Assembly (NCBI GenBank): GCA_964623055.1
Contig: CAZURK010000051.1
Coordinates: 1 to 64,000 of the forward strand
Length of the DNA: 64,000 nt
Reading direction: 5' to 3'
Origin: JADHUC01 sp964623055
GTDB lineage: Bacteria; Planctomycetota; Planctomycetia; Pirellulales; Pirellulaceae
How positions within the stretch are numbered: position 1 is the stretch's first letter; each line of letters begins with the position of its first letter. Below the pieces are notes generated by a model, which ran no database searches, was not told the origin of the DNA, and saw only the letters and a list, made by a program, of their open reading frames with translations. Shown here one piece after another: positions 9,357 to 19,400 of this stretch. Position numbers and translations under genes: made by a program.

Positions 9357-9423
9357 GCCGGCAAGGCGAGATGCAGGAACGGGAACAGGCTTGGCAAGAG
9401 AGAGGGTACGGCGAGGTACCGAC

Positions 9424-10302
9424 ATGCAGCAAGAGGAGGGCAAAGGCTCACGGGTAACGAGCGAACACCTTCGCCACGCACAGCGTTCGTCTTCCCTTCG
9501 TCCACTTGCCGCCGTTGCCGTCTTCACGATCAGCATCCTATGGCGCGGTACGATCTCCCCGGTGTACATCAGCGCGGCCGAATGGCCGGATGAGTATCAG
9601 GCCGGGTCGTTTATCTGCCACGCTGACTTCGCGCTGACGGAACATCGCAGCCTGTTGAACAGCCTGCCTCATCTCCAACGCGACCTTGTTACTCAGGTAG
9701 GCATCGGCGCGTCGCAGGAGCCCATTCACTTGTTCCTGTTTCAGAAGAAGAGCACTTACCAAGCCTACTTGAAGCAATACTTCCCCAAGGTTCCCTCGCG
9801 CAAAGCGTTGTTTATCAAGGGACGCGGGCCCGGCATGGTCTTTGCCTATCGGGGCGAGGACTTCGAGACGGACGTGCGCCACGAGTGCACGCACGCGTTG
9901 TTGAACGCATCGCTGCGGATGGTTCCCTTGTGGCTGGATGAAGGTTTGGCGGAGTACTTCGAAGTCCCTGCGTCGAAGCGTGCCAGCGCGAGCCCTCATT
10001 TGACGTATGTCCGTTTGGGCGCGCAGTTCGCCCAGGTGCCGAAGCTGGAAAGCCTGGAGCAGCTCAGCGACCTTAGCCAAATGAATCGCAGCAAGTACCG
10101 TCACGCCTGGGCCTGGGTCCACTTCATGCTGCACGGGCCGCGGGAAGCTCGCGAGGAGCTGTCGGGGTACTTGGCGGACATCCAAGCCTTGACGCCGCCC
10201 GGCCAATTGAGCCGGCGGCTTCGATACCGAATGCCGAACCTGGAGCAGCGATTTGCGGAGCATTTCAGGCGTTGGAAGTCTTCCGGGTTCCCATCGCTGT
10301 GA
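9424..10302 (+). CDS. Exported metallopeptidase-like protein (DUF1570/peptidase MA-like)
   Basis: A 292-residue protein with one membrane/signal segment at residues ~26-50. A zinc-peptidase motif HECTH lies at 153-157, followed by a conserved DEGLAEYF (172-179) that would supply the third ligand, as in gluzincins. The distance and the WLDEGLAEYF context match the peptidase MA-like/DUF1570 group common in planctomycetes. The ATG at 9424 is preceded by GCGAGG; longer frames begin inside the upstream gene. The substrate is unknown. Confidence 0.78.
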   Translation: MQQEEGKGSRVTSEHLRHAQRSSSLRPLAAVAVFTISILWRGTISPVYISAAEWPDEYQAGSFICHADFALTEHRSLLNSLPHLQRDLVTQVGIGASQEPIHLFLFQKKSTYQAYLKQYFPKVPSRKALFIKGRGPGMVFAYRGEDFETDVRHECTHALLNASLRMVPLWLDEGLAEYFEVPASKRASASPHLTYVRLGAQFAQVPKLESLEQLSDLSQMNRSKYRHAWAWVHFMLHGPREAREELSGYLADIQALTPPGQLSRRLRYRMPNLEQRFAEHFRRWKSSGFPSL

Positions 10303-10401
10303 GCCGCACTCTACGATGTTCCGCGGCTCATCGGCGCTGTAGGATGTAGTCGTACGCCCCGCTTGCCACACGCGGCTTAGCCCGCAGCCGGACATTGCCC
10401 C

Positions 10402-11394
10402 TTGAATAGCGAACAACCAAGCAACAAAAAACGTCTCGTTGCCATCGCGAAGCTGCTGTTTCGCTTGACGATCCTGGTGCTGGTTGGATTCGGTATCTGG
10501 CACACCGTGATCAAAGGCCTGGCCGAACTGGACGATCGCGGTTTCAAGCTAACGCAAATCCAGCCGTGGTGGCTGCTGGTCGCCGGGCTTGTGTATCTGA
10601 CAGGCATGGTGCCCTGTTGGCTATTCTGGCACAGGACGTTGAATGCCATGGGCCAGCGTCCACGGTGGCGGGAATCGCTTCGCGCGTTCTACATCGGCCA
10701 TTTGGGCAAATACGTTCCCGGCAAGGCGCTGGTCGTGATCCTGCGCACCGGGCTGATCCGCAGTAATCGCGTTGATACCAGCGTCGCGGCGACCAGCGTA
10801 TTCGTGGAAACGCTGACCATGATGGCCGTTGGTGCCTTCGTGTCGGCAGCGATCCTTGGCGGCATGTATCGCGACAAGGTGTGGTTGCTGCTGTTGGCCG
10901 TCGTACTGATGCTTTGCGCCGGCGTGCCGACACTGCCGCCCATCTTCCGCCGGTTGGTACGCATGGTCGGCGTGAAAAGGGTGAACCCCGACATCGACTC
11001 GGCTGTTGAAGGCTTGAACTTCCGCCTCATGTCCTTCGGATGGGCAACCGTCGCGCTAGGCTGGTGTCTGCTTGGCCTGAGCCTGTGGTTCACGCTCCGC
11101 GCCATTCCCACCGCGGCCGGGCCCGTCACGTTGGAGCATTGGCCGTTGGTCACCGCGTGCGTCGCATTGGCCATGGTAGCGGGCTTCCTTTCCTTGCTGC
11201 CCGGCGGCATCGGCGTACGCGAGTACGTCGTCATGGAGCTACTGGAAGGACCGTTCGGGGCCGGCGCAGCAGCAGTATCCGCCATCCTCCTACGTTTGGT
11301 TTGGCTGGTGGCCGAATTGCTGCTGGCAGCAATGCTGTACGCCGCAAAGCCCGCCCCCGACGCCAGCACGCCAAAGGACGGAGATCCGGCCTAA
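10402..11394 (+). CDS. Lysylphosphatidylglycerol synthase TM-region/flippase-like membrane protein
   Basis: A 330-residue integral membrane protein with about eight hydrophobic segments. It belongs to the UPF0104/LPG-synthetase transmembrane group: note the early RESLRAFYIGHLGKYVPGK motif and the late GFLSLLPGGIGVREYVVMELL, both diagnostic. The family flips lipids or lipid-linked compounds, but the substrate here cannot be told. The start appears to be a TTG at 10402 with no clear ribosome binding site, so the exact N-terminus is uncertain. The tail after residue ~315 is hydrophilic. Confidence 0.85.
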   Translation: MNSEQPSNKKRLVAIAKLLFRLTILVLVGFGIWHTVIKGLAELDDRGFKLTQIQPWWLLVAGLVYLTGMVPCWLFWHRTLNAMGQRPRWRESLRAFYIGHLGKYVPGKALVVILRTGLIRSNRVDTSVAATSVFVETLTMMAVGAFVSAAILGGMYRDKVWLLLLAVVLMLCAGVPTLPPIFRRLVRMVGVKRVNPDIDSAVEGLNFRLMSFGWATVALGWCLLGLSLWFTLRAIPTAAGPVTLEHWPLVTACVALAMVAGFLSLLPGGIGVREYVVMELLEGPFGAGAAAVSAILLRLVWLVAELLLAAMLYAAKPAPDASTPKDGDPA

Positions 11395-11453
11395 CCACAC
11401 TGGCTCCCTTTCGCCGTCAAGGATTTCGATGCGGGAAAAGAGGGGCACCGGTC

Positions 11454-11517
11454 GTAGCTGAAGTCGCAAGACTTCAGACGGAATCACGGTTCCCGGAATT
11501 CTTACGAATCCCGCTAC
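11454..11517. repeat. GTAGC/GCTAC-bounded double hairpin, family F
   Basis: CTGAAGTC-GCAA-GACTTCAG at 11458-11477 is a perfect eight-base stem closed by a GCAA tetraloop. It is followed by an imperfect hairpin around GGAATTCTTACGAATCC. GTAGC begins and GCTAC ends the unit. It lies in the 162-base gap between two converging genes. Confidence 0.65.
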
Positions 11518-11556
11518 ACACAATTCTGAGTTGGGCCACGTACGAGGAACGTGTTG

Positions 11557-12462
11557 TCATTCGAAGATCTTCTGCAGCGCCTCGTCGAGTTTCGGATGCA
11601 CAAACTCGTAGCCTGCCGCTTGAATGGCTTGGGGAACTGCCTTTTGCGAACCCAACAGTACACTCGCAAATTCGCCCATAGCCGCCCTAAGAACGAAACC
11701 CGGCACGGATGGGAAGACGGTGGGCCGACGAAGTGCCCGCCCCAACGCCTTGGTGAAATCCCGATTTGTCACGGGATTCGGCGCCGTGGCGTTGCAAGGC
11801 CCGGACAACTCGTCGCACCGCGCTGCATACAGCATCACGCCAATCAGGTCGTCGATGTGGATCCAGGGCATCCATTGCCGGCCGTGCCCCAACGGGCTGC
11901 CGAGCCCCAGTTTGAACGGCGTCAACATCTTGGCCAACGCGCCACCATCCTTGCCCAAGACAAGTCCGATTCGCGGATTGACGACGCGAATTCCCGCATC
12001 AGTTGCCTTCCGCGATTCTTCTTCCCAGGCAACGCATATCTCGGAAAGGAAGCCTTCACCAGGCTCGGCGTCCTCGTCCAAACTCTCGTCCCCACGATCA
12101 CCGTAGTAGCCAATGGCAGAAGCGGAGATGAGCGCTCTTGGCTTGGGTTCCAGCCCCAGGAGAGTCTGCACCAGATGTCGTGTGCCATTCACACGGCTTT
12201 CGCGCAACCGATCCTTCTTCGCCGGCGTCCATCGCCCTCGGGTAACCGGTTCGCCCGCCAAATGGAAAACGACCTCGACGCCTTCGAATGCGTCGGGGCA
12301 CGGAGGTTCGTTCTCGGCGTCCCACGAAAAGGCCCTTACGCCAAAACTGGAAAGAACCCGTTCGGCCTTCAGGACATCGCGACTGAGAACGGCCGGTCGG
12401 TGCAGTTGCGCCAATAGGTGTTTTCCCACAAACCCCGTTGCACCAGTCACCAAGGCCTGCAT
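11557..12462 (-). CDS. TIGR01777 family NAD-dependent epimerase/SDR protein
   Basis: A 301-residue extended SDR-fold protein (YfcH/SulA-like group). The N-terminal nucleotide-binding motif is TGATGFVGKHL; the middle shows VVFHLAGEPV and ALISASAIGYYGD, and the YYGD context is diagnostic of TIGR01777. The C-terminal DUF1731-like part includes LLGSQKAVPQ. The ATG at 12462 has a perfect AGGAGG just upstream, which overlaps the end of the preceding oxidoreductase gene, so both genes probably share a transcript. The physiological substrate is not known. Confidence 0.9.
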   Translation of the reverse strand: MQALVTGATGFVGKHLLAQLHRPAVLSRDVLKAERVLSSFGVRAFSWDAENEPPCPDAFEGVEVVFHLAGEPVTRGRWTPAKKDRLRESRVNGTRHLVQTLLGLEPKPRALISASAIGYYGDRGDESLDEDAEPGEGFLSEICVAWEEESRKATDAGIRVVNPRIGLVLGKDGGALAKMLTPFKLGLGSPLGHGRQWMPWIHIDDLIGVMLYAARCDELSGPCNATAPNPVTNRDFTKALGRALRRPTVFPSVPGFVLRAAMGEFASVLLGSQKAVPQAIQAAGYEFVHPKLDEALQKIFE

Positions 12463-12473
12463 GGCGCCTCCTT

Positions 12474-13865
12474 CTAGCCGGTGATTTGATACGGCGCACG
12501 TTGTTCGCGTCGCTGCCAGGCGTTGGCTTCGTCGTCTCCAACGATCTGCTGCTGTGCCGGATCCCAAGTGATCTTCCGCTTGAGTCGCATAGCGATGTTA
12601 CCGAGATGACACGCCGTGATCGTGCGGTGCTGCATTTGAACCGTCGAGACGGGTTGTTCGCGCGTCTTGACGCATTCGAAGAAATTGCCCATATGGTTGT
12701 TGCTGGGTTTGACCCGCCAAGCGTCGTCGGGCAGCGGATTCTCTTTCAGTTCCTCGGCAGCCTTTCCGAACGCCCCGCCGCGATTTACGAAGACTCGTCC
12801 TTTCTCGCCCGTGAACATGATTCCGTTGCGTTGCTCGTGTTGCAGGTCGTCCGGGACATCTGTGAACAATGCGGCGTCCGCTTCCGTCGATATGTCCCCG
12901 GCTTGCATGCTGGCCAGGTACTTCTTGTCGCGCACGACCAGATACACCAAGTCGACATCGTCCGGGTACTGCATGTGCAGGGCGAACCGGTCCGGGTTGT
13001 TGTAGTGAAGCGGCTTGCCAGCGTTGGGAAAGTAGGCCCGACCCTCGATCGTCAGCGGGCCGCCGTATTCCTGACCCATTCCCCAATGAGCGATGTCCAT
13101 GTGGTGATTGCCCCAATCGCAAATGATGCCGCCGGCGTACTCCCACCACCACCGGTAAGTGAAGTGCGTTCGCGCGGGGTGATAGGGACGCTCGGGCGCT
13201 TGCCCTTGATACACGTCCCAGTCAAGCTCGTCCGGGATGGGCTGCTCCGGACACGGGCCGCTCTTGGTCGACCAGAACGGCAACAGCACGGCCACGCGAC
13301 GCAGCTTGCCGATACGCCCGTTGCGAACCAACTCGACGGCCGTCTGAAACTGGCGTACACTACGCTGCTGTGTGCCCACCTGCACAATTCGGCCGGTTTC
13401 CTCGACGACCTTGCACAGGATCTTCCCTTCCTGGATGGTCAACGTCAGAGGTTTCTCCGTGTAAACGTCCTTGCCCGCCTTGCAGGCCGCGATGTTCACC
13501 GCCGTGTGCCAGTGGTCAGGCGTGCCGTTGACTATGACCTCAATGTCCTGACGTTCCAGCAGCTTACGATAGTCCTGATAGATATCGGCTTTGCCTCCGA
13601 ACATCTGCTTGGCCTTTTCGGCCTGCCGGAGATCCACGTCGCAGACGGCGACCGGTTCGCCAAACGCCATGGCTTGTTTGGCAACGCCTTTTCCTCGCCC
13701 TCCCGCGCCAATCAATGCGAAGTGAGGCCGATCGTTCGCGGCGTCGAATCTCTCCGTTGCCGGCGCGGCTGCGGTTATCCAATACGGCGCCGTAATCACT
13801 GCAGCGGTCGAATTTACCGCGCTGCGAAGAAATGACCGACGACTATTCTTGTGTTCGTTGTTCAC
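12474..13865 (-). CDS. Tat-exported Gfo/Idh/MocA family oxidoreductase
   Basis: A 463-residue NAD(P)-dependent sugar dehydrogenase-like protein. It opens with a twin-arginine signal (RRSFLRS at residues ~9-15, then a hydrophobic segment ending near AAA). A Rossmann motif ALIGAGGRGKGVA follows at about 50-62, then the family motif DVYTEKPLT. The WWWEYAGGIICDWGNHHMD segment is typical of the planctomycete exported subgroup. The start is GTG at 13865 with GGAGGACG upstream. Such proteins are thought to process unusual sugars outside the cytoplasm; the substrate is unknown. Confidence 0.9.
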   Translation of the reverse strand: MNNEHKNSRRSFLRSAVNSTAAVITAPYWITAAAPATERFDAANDRPHFALIGAGGRGKGVAKQAMAFGEPVAVCDVDLRQAEKAKQMFGGKADIYQDYRKLLERQDIEVIVNGTPDHWHTAVNIAACKAGKDVYTEKPLTLTIQEGKILCKVVEETGRIVQVGTQQRSVRQFQTAVELVRNGRIGKLRRVAVLLPFWSTKSGPCPEQPIPDELDWDVYQGQAPERPYHPARTHFTYRWWWEYAGGIICDWGNHHMDIAHWGMGQEYGGPLTIEGRAYFPNAGKPLHYNNPDRFALHMQYPDDVDLVYLVVRDKKYLASMQAGDISTEADAALFTDVPDDLQHEQRNGIMFTGEKGRVFVNRGGAFGKAAEELKENPLPDDAWRVKPSNNHMGNFFECVKTREQPVSTVQMQHRTITACHLGNIAMRLKRKITWDPAQQQIVGDDEANAWQRREQRAPYQITG

Positions 13866-13970
13866 GGTGCGTCCTCCGTAGTGGTGCGAGTGGGCGGGTG
13901 GCCGTGATGGAGGGCCTGGACTCCTGCATCAATCTACCTCCTGGGGAATCCGTCCGCAAATCCGTACAGC

Positions 13971-13999
13971 TTGGAGACACGACGCAACGCCGTTACAAT
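13971..13999 (+). promoter_or_regulatory. Sigma70-like promoter for pgk
   Basis: TTGGAG at 13971-13976 and TACAAT at 13994-13999 are separated by exactly 17 bases, and lie 66 bases upstream of the pgk ATG. The 199-base gap between the divergent oxidoreductase and pgk shows nothing else clear. Confidence 0.55.
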
Positions 14000-14064
14000 A
14001 GCCGTATCAGCCGGAACGAAAACTCGCAGTGACGTTTCCATCGCACTCGAATAAAGGCCGCGGA

Positions 14065-15282
14065 ATGAAGCCGAACAAGAAAACTATCGCCGACGTGGAT
14101 GTTAAGGGCAAAATCGTCTTCATGCGAGTGGATTTCAACGTGCCTCTGGACGGGGACCGAATCACCGACGACCGACGCATTCGCCTGTCGCTTGATTCCA
14201 TTCGCAGCGTCATCGATCGAGGCGGGCGACTGATTCTCGCCAGTCATTTGGGACGGCCGGAGGGGAAGGGGCCGGAAGACGGCCTTAGCCTTGCTCCCTG
14301 CAAGGATCGTTTGAAGGAGCTACTGCCGGAGAACACGGAGGTGAACCTTGCGACCGAATGTGTTGGTGGCGATGTCGAAGACATGGTTCTGGCGATGAAC
14401 GACGGCGACGTGCTTCTGCTGGAAAACCTGCGTTTTCACCAAGGCGAGAAGGCCCGCGATCTCACATTTGCTGCTGAGTTGGCCGGGCTGGCAGAAGTGT
14501 ACTGTCACGAGTCGTTCGGAACGGCCCACCGAAAAGACGCCTCAATGATCGCTGTTCCAGAAGCAATGGGTCGACACGGCGCTCCGCGTGTGGCCGGCTT
14601 TTTGCTGGTCCACGAGATCGACGTGCTGTCAGACGCGTTCGACAAGCCAAAAACGCCTTTTGTTGCGGTTCTTGGCGGGGCCAAGGTCTCCGATAAACTG
14701 GCAGCCATCGGGAACGTGATGAGGCGAGTGGACACCGTGGTGATAGGCGGCGGCATGGCCTACACATTCATATCGACCCAGGGCCACACGGTTGGCGACA
14801 GTCTGGTTGATCCGGAGTCGCTGGATGAATCGGCCGAGCTACTGAGTCAAGCAAAAGAGGGCAAGGGAAATCTGCTGCTGCCGGAAGACCATGTCTGCGG
14901 CCGGGAAATCGCCAACGACGCCAAGCCCAAGGTATACGAACAAGCGATCCCCAGCGGATGGCAAGGCTTGGACATCGGCCCCAAGGCGCTTCAGAGATTC
15001 ACGCGCGAGATCGCCAAAGCGAAAACCGTTTACTGGAATGGACCCATGGGCGCCTTCGAGTACGAACCGTTTGTCGAAGGAACACGCGACTTGGCCTTTG
15101 CCATCGCGTCCGCCACAAGCCAGCGAGGTCTGATCGGCATCATTGGCGGTGGCGACAGCGCATCCGCGGTCAATCAGTTCGACTTGGTCGATCAGATGAC
15201 CCACGTCTCGACCGGCGGCGGCGCCAGTTTGCACATGCTCGAAGGCCACAAGTTCCACAGCGTCGAGCTGCTCGACGAGTGA
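14065..15282 (+). CDS. pgk: Phosphoglycerate kinase
   Basis: A 405-residue glycolytic enzyme that transfers phosphate from 1,3-bisphosphoglycerate to ADP in the cytoplasm. Signature residues are seen throughout: MRVDFNVPLDGDRITDDRRI near the N-terminus, LASHLGRPEGK, the FVAVLGGAKVSDK hinge, VYWNGPMGAFE and the C-terminal GGGDSASAV and STGGGASLHMLEG nucleotide loops. The ATG at 14065 is the normal family start; a longer frame from 14029 adds twelve residues not seen in PGK. It appears to be a single-gene unit with its own promoter. Confidence 0.97.
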   Translation: MKPNKKTIADVDVKGKIVFMRVDFNVPLDGDRITDDRRIRLSLDSIRSVIDRGGRLILASHLGRPEGKGPEDGLSLAPCKDRLKELLPENTEVNLATECVGGDVEDMVLAMNDGDVLLLENLRFHQGEKARDLTFAAELAGLAEVYCHESFGTAHRKDASMIAVPEAMGRHGAPRVAGFLLVHEIDVLSDAFDKPKTPFVAVLGGAKVSDKLAAIGNVMRRVDTVVIGGGMAYTFISTQGHTVGDSLVDPESLDESAELLSQAKEGKGNLLLPEDHVCGREIANDAKPKVYEQAIPSGWQGLDIGPKALQRFTREIAKAKTVYWNGPMGAFEYEPFVEGTRDLAFAIASATSQRGLIGIIGGGDSASAVNQFDLVDQMTHVSTGGGASLHMLEGHKFHSVELLDE

Positions 15283-15419
15283 CCTCCCAAATCCGCTCCC
15301 GATCTTTTTTCGAGTTCTTCCACACATTTCTGGCGGGTCGGCGCGGCGGTTTGCGAGTTTAGTCGTAGAGAACATCGAAGAGATACCCGACGCTGGCTGA
15401 GTGTGTAGAGGACACTTGG

Positions 15420-15746
15420 ATGCAAATGCAATCTGGCAAACGAGTTGCGTCTTTTGAGAGGGCATTTCGCAGGGCCGTCTGTGGGGTCTTGCTGGTGATC
15501 GAAGAGTTTTCGCATCGCCATGCTCTGCCCCGCCGAATCGACGAGCTTCGCACCGCGTTCGCGGACCTGCCATTGCCCGCGGAGGAACGTGCTCGCGCGC
15601 TACAGAGAATTCAAAATGCCCATCGTTACTTGGCCGCCGGCGAGGACGGGGCGGCCGTCTACGAATTGAAGGCGCTTCTGCAGGGTCTCACCGGATGGGC
15701 GCAAGAGAATGAGTCCCTCGCGTTTGCACATACGCTGCCTGTGTAG
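15420..15746 (+). CDS. Small protein of unknown function upstream of the sigma/kinase operon
   Basis: A 108-residue protein, not recognised. The ATG at 15420 has AGAGGA eight bases upstream. The sequence is mostly helical in character with many Ala, Arg, Leu and Glu residues, and the middle looks like a pair of amphipathic helices (RIDELRTAFADLPLP, then AHRYLAAGEDGAAVYELKAL). It has no membrane segment. It ends about 100 bases before the sigma factor gene and might be cotranscribed, although a separate promoter is predicted between them. Confidence 0.6.
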   Translation: MQMQSGKRVASFERAFRRAVCGVLLVIEEFSHRHALPRRIDELRTAFADLPLPAEERARALQRIQNAHRYLAAGEDGAAVYELKALLQGLTGWAQENESLAFAHTLPV

Positions 15747-15771
15747 GACATCGCCGACATAGTACCATCGT

Positions 15772-15800
15772 TTGATTTGGGGTAGCGATTGGGGTAGAAT
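15772..15800 (+). promoter_or_regulatory. Promoter for the ECF sigma/kinase operon
   Basis: TTGATT at 15772-15777 and TAGAAT at 15795-15800 have 17-base spacing and lie 47 bases upstream of the predicted sigma factor start. The match is visual; an ECF-type promoter could be hidden in the same bases. Confidence 0.4.
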
Positions 15801-15842
15801 CCAGTCCCAATTGACGGATGACGTGCTCGTAGATTGGGGTGG
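15777..15842 (+). promoter_or_regulatory. Direct repeats TTGGGGTAG, possible operator
   Basis: TTGGGGTAG occurs at 15777-15785 and 15789-15797, exactly twelve bases apart, and a related TTGGGGTGG lies at 15834-15842 just ahead of the sigma gene start. The first two copies sit inside the predicted promoter. Repeats in this place suit a regulator binding site. That is inference. Confidence 0.4.
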
Positions 15843-15846
15843 CCGT

Positions 15847-16446
15847 ATGCCGCTCGAGGACTCAGTGACGGACTGGATCCACGCGCTGAAGGATGGGGAT
15901 CAGCGGGCGGCGCAACAACTCTGGCAGCATTTCGTGGAAAGGCTGTTGCAGGTTGCTCGCAGCCAACTGGGCCAATCGCCGCGACGAGCGGCTGACGAGG
16001 AGGACGTCGTAGTATCGGCATTCGATGGCCTCTGCCGCGGCGTCCAAGAGGGGCGTTTCCCGAGTCTCCACGATCGCGATGACCTGTGGCAGATACTCGT
16101 CATGCTGACTGAGCGCAAAGCCGCCAGTCAACAGCGACGGGAACTCGCCGCGAAACGAGGGGGCGGCAAGGTCCGAGGCGATTCGCTGCTCCATCGTGCC
16201 CGGCGATCTGGCGAAGCTGGCGAAACGGAACAACTGGCGGACACGGAACCAACGCCAGAGCTTGCTGTACAAATCACCGAAGAGTTGGGCGAGCTGCTGG
16301 ACAAGTTGAATGATTGGATGCTGGTGCGAATTGCTGTTGACAAGTTGCACGGATACACCAACGAGGAGATTGCGGAGCGATTAGACATCAGCCTTCGTTC
16401 GGTTGAGCGAAAGCTCCGCTTGATTCGGACAATCTGGGAGGCATGA
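15847..16446 (+). CDS. ECF-family RNA polymerase sigma factor, kinase-linked
   Basis: A 199-residue sigma factor with region 2 (residues ~5-90, including QQLWQHFVERLLQVARSQL and EEDVVVSAFDGLCRG) and region 4 (about 140-195, with a helix-turn-helix in YTNEEIAERLDISLRSVERKL). It fits the planctomycete ECF group usually encoded beside Ser/Thr kinases. The ATG at 15847 is chosen because the upstream 25 codons of the open frame lack similarity. Its stop overlaps the kinase ATG (ATGA at 16443-16446), so the two are translationally coupled, and the kinase likely controls this sigma factor. Confidence 0.9.
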   Translation: MPLEDSVTDWIHALKDGDQRAAQQLWQHFVERLLQVARSQLGQSPRRAADEEDVVVSAFDGLCRGVQEGRFPSLHDRDDLWQILVMLTERKAASQQRRELAAKRGGGKVRGDSLLHRARRSGEAGETEQLADTEPTPELAVQITEELGELLDKLNDWMLVRIAVDKLHGYTNEEIAERLDISLRSVERKLRLIRTIWEA

Positions 16447-19400
16447 CTCCCGACATGACCGACGTGAATGACAGTGCGGATCCCGCCGTCTCGCCGTCGA
16501 TGGAACGGGAACTCGACCGTTTGTGCGACGAATTCGAGCGAGAGTGGCTGCCTGGCCGATCACCGGACATCCGGTCCTATCTCGGCCGCGTCGTCGAGTC
16601 CTACCGGTCGCGTCTTCTGACCGAGCTTGTAGCATTGGAGGTCGAGTTGCGGCGCGGCGTTGGGGAGACGCCTCACCTGGAGGATTACTACGAGCGTTTC
16701 CCCGATGACGCCAAGGTTATCGACGAGGCATTCGGCTTGGCCCCCCGCCGGTCGCGCGAAGCGAATACCGAAACGGAGGACTTTGGGACCTCTTCGAAAG
16801 AGCGCAGCGGCGAGTCGGTGCAAAGCGATCCCACGCCTCCCGAGCGAATCGGCCCCTACGTCATCAAGGACGTCCTTGGGCGAGGCAGTTTCGGTTGGGT
16901 CTATCTCGGACACGACCCCGATATGAATCGCTTGGTGGCCTTGAAGGCGCCTCGCATGGAGCGATTTTCGTCGGATGATGATGTAAACCGTTTCGTCGAC
17001 GAAGCGCGTACGCTTGGCAGCCTGTCGCATCCGGGAATCATCACCGTGTATGGCGTCCATCGCGAGGGTGATTCGCTGTACATCGTCGAGGAGTACGTCG
17101 AGGGACAGAACCTGTCGTCGTTGGTGAATGACGGGCCGCTTTCGCAAGAGCGCGCCGTCGAGTTGCTCATCCAGATCGCAGAGGCTGCCGACTATGCCGC
17201 GCATCAAGGCCTGGTCCACCGTGACCTGAAACCGGCCAACGTTCTGATCGACAAGCAAGGTTCGCCTCATCTTGCCGATTTCGGATTGGCGATCCATGAA
17301 ACCCTGCTGTGGCAACGTAAGGGCGAGGTGGCCGGCAGTCCGGCCTATATGTCGCCCGAGCAGGTGCGAGGCGAAACGCATCGGCTGGACGGTCGCAGTG
17401 ACATCTGGAGCATGGGTGTCATCCTTTACGAGATGCTTGTCGGTCGGCGGCCTTTTCGAGGCGAGAGTCGCAAGGAGCTGTTCGAAGAGATCCGGGCCCA
17501 TCATCCCAAGCCGCCCCGACAGATCGACTCGGGGATTCCCAGAGAGCTGGAACGCATTTGCCTGAAATGCGTGTCCAAGAAGATGTCGGAACGCTATACC
17601 ACGGCCGGCGATCTTGCGGATGATTTGCGGCATTGGCTCGAGACCCGAAACGCATCAGAACAGTCGGCCACAGAGAATAGTGTCCTGCAGTCCAACGCGT
17701 CCAGCGAAACGACTGAGCCGGCTCCAACCGAGTCGCCCGCAAAGATTGTTCCCAAGGGCCTCAGGTCCTTCGATGCCCACGATGCGGATTTCTTCCTGGA
17801 GTTGCTTCCCGGGCCGCGCGATCGAAGTGGCTTGCCCGAGAACATCCGTTTCTGGAAGCGGCGTCTGGAAGAGATGGATCCCGATGAGACGTTTCCTGTC
17901 GCGATCCTGTATGGACCAAGCGGTTGCGGGAAGTCGTCGCTGGTCAAAGCAGGTTTGGTGCCGCGATTGGCGGGGCATGTGGTGCCCGTGTATGTCGAAG
18001 CGACGGCAGGTGATACGGAGGTCAGACTGCTGAAAGGCCTGCGCAAGCAGTGTCCCGCCCTGCCTCACGATGCATCGCTGCCGGAGATCTTCGAGCGATT
18101 GCGAAAAGAGGAGCGGCTCCCTTCGGGCAGGAAGGTCCTTGTCATCTTCGACCAGTTCGAACAGTGGTTGCACGCGAATCGCGGCAGTCTGGACACGCAG
18201 CTTTTAGACGCGTTGCGGCATTGCGACGGTCGGCGCGTACAGTGTCTTATCCTGGTGCGAGACGATTTCTGGCTGGCCATCAGCCGGTTTATGGACGCGT
18301 TGGAGGTATCGCTGGTCGAAGGTACGAACAGCGCACTGGTCGATCTGTTCGATCCGTTTCACGCTGGCAAAGTCCTTGCGGAATTCGGCCGATCCTTTGG
18401 ACGCCTTCCGGAAGACCTCGATCTGGCAAACGAGCAGGAAGAGTTCCTGGAACAGGCCGTGGCGGAATTATCCGTCGACGGGAAAGTGGTCCCTGTCCGA
18501 CTGGCCTTGTTCGCCGAGATGGTCAAAGGCAAAGCGTGGACGCCAAAGACTTTGCGTACCGTTGGCGGCGCAGCGGGAATCGGCCTGGCTTTTCTGGATG
18601 AGACCTTCAGTTCTCAGACGGCTCCGCCCGAACACCGGCTGCACCAACGAGCGGCCCGCGCCTGCCTTAAGTCGCTGCTTCCAGAGAAAGGATCCGTCAT
18701 CCGAGGCCACATGCGATCGCGGCAGGAACTGCTCGAAGCGTCCGGATATCAGCATCGACCGGAACGGTTCGATGCATTGGTGCGTATCCTGGACGGAGAG
18801 CTGCGGTTGATCACGCCAACCCAGCCGGACGGCAGTGAGTTCCTGGACGAAAACGACTCGCCGCCCACTTCGGACGGCGCTTACTACCAACTGACCCACG
18901 ACTACCTGGTCCCTGCCCTTCGCGATTGGCTAACGCGAAAACAACGCGAGACACGAAGCGGCCGCGCCGAACTTCGATTGGCCGAACGGGCCGACTTGTG
19001 GAATGTCAAACAGGAGCGCAGGCAGCTTCCATCGTGTTGGGAATGGCTGAACATTCTACTGTTTGGCAAGAGACGCGATTGGACGGAATCGCAGCGTCGG
19101 ATGATGCGGAGGGCTACACGCTTTCACGTCACGCGAGCGGTACTCGCTTTGGTCCTGCTGCTGCTATTGTCGTTCGGCGGCTACCAGTTCCACGGACATT
19201 TTCGGGCTCGTGCCTTGGTCGCCCAACTCCTCATCGCGGAAACCGAGGAGGTGCCAGAGATTGTCGAACAAGTTTCTCCCCGTATGAGTTGGGCAACGCC
19301 GATGCTCCACGAGGCGTTGGGACAAGCGGGGAAAGACCGCCAGAAAAAACTGCGCATTCGTTTGGCGCTCTACTCGACCGACTCCGAACAATGGCACCAT

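Noticed and set aside
9538..10503. A 321-codon minus-strand frame
   Set aside because: It is antisense to the HECTH metallopeptidase-like gene and crosses its end.
12438..13835. A 465-codon plus-strand frame
   Set aside because: It is antisense to the Tat oxidoreductase, which has strong motifs, a signal peptide and a ribosome binding site.
16560..17633. A 357-codon minus-strand frame
   Set aside because: It mirrors the kinase domain of the 1556-residue protein.
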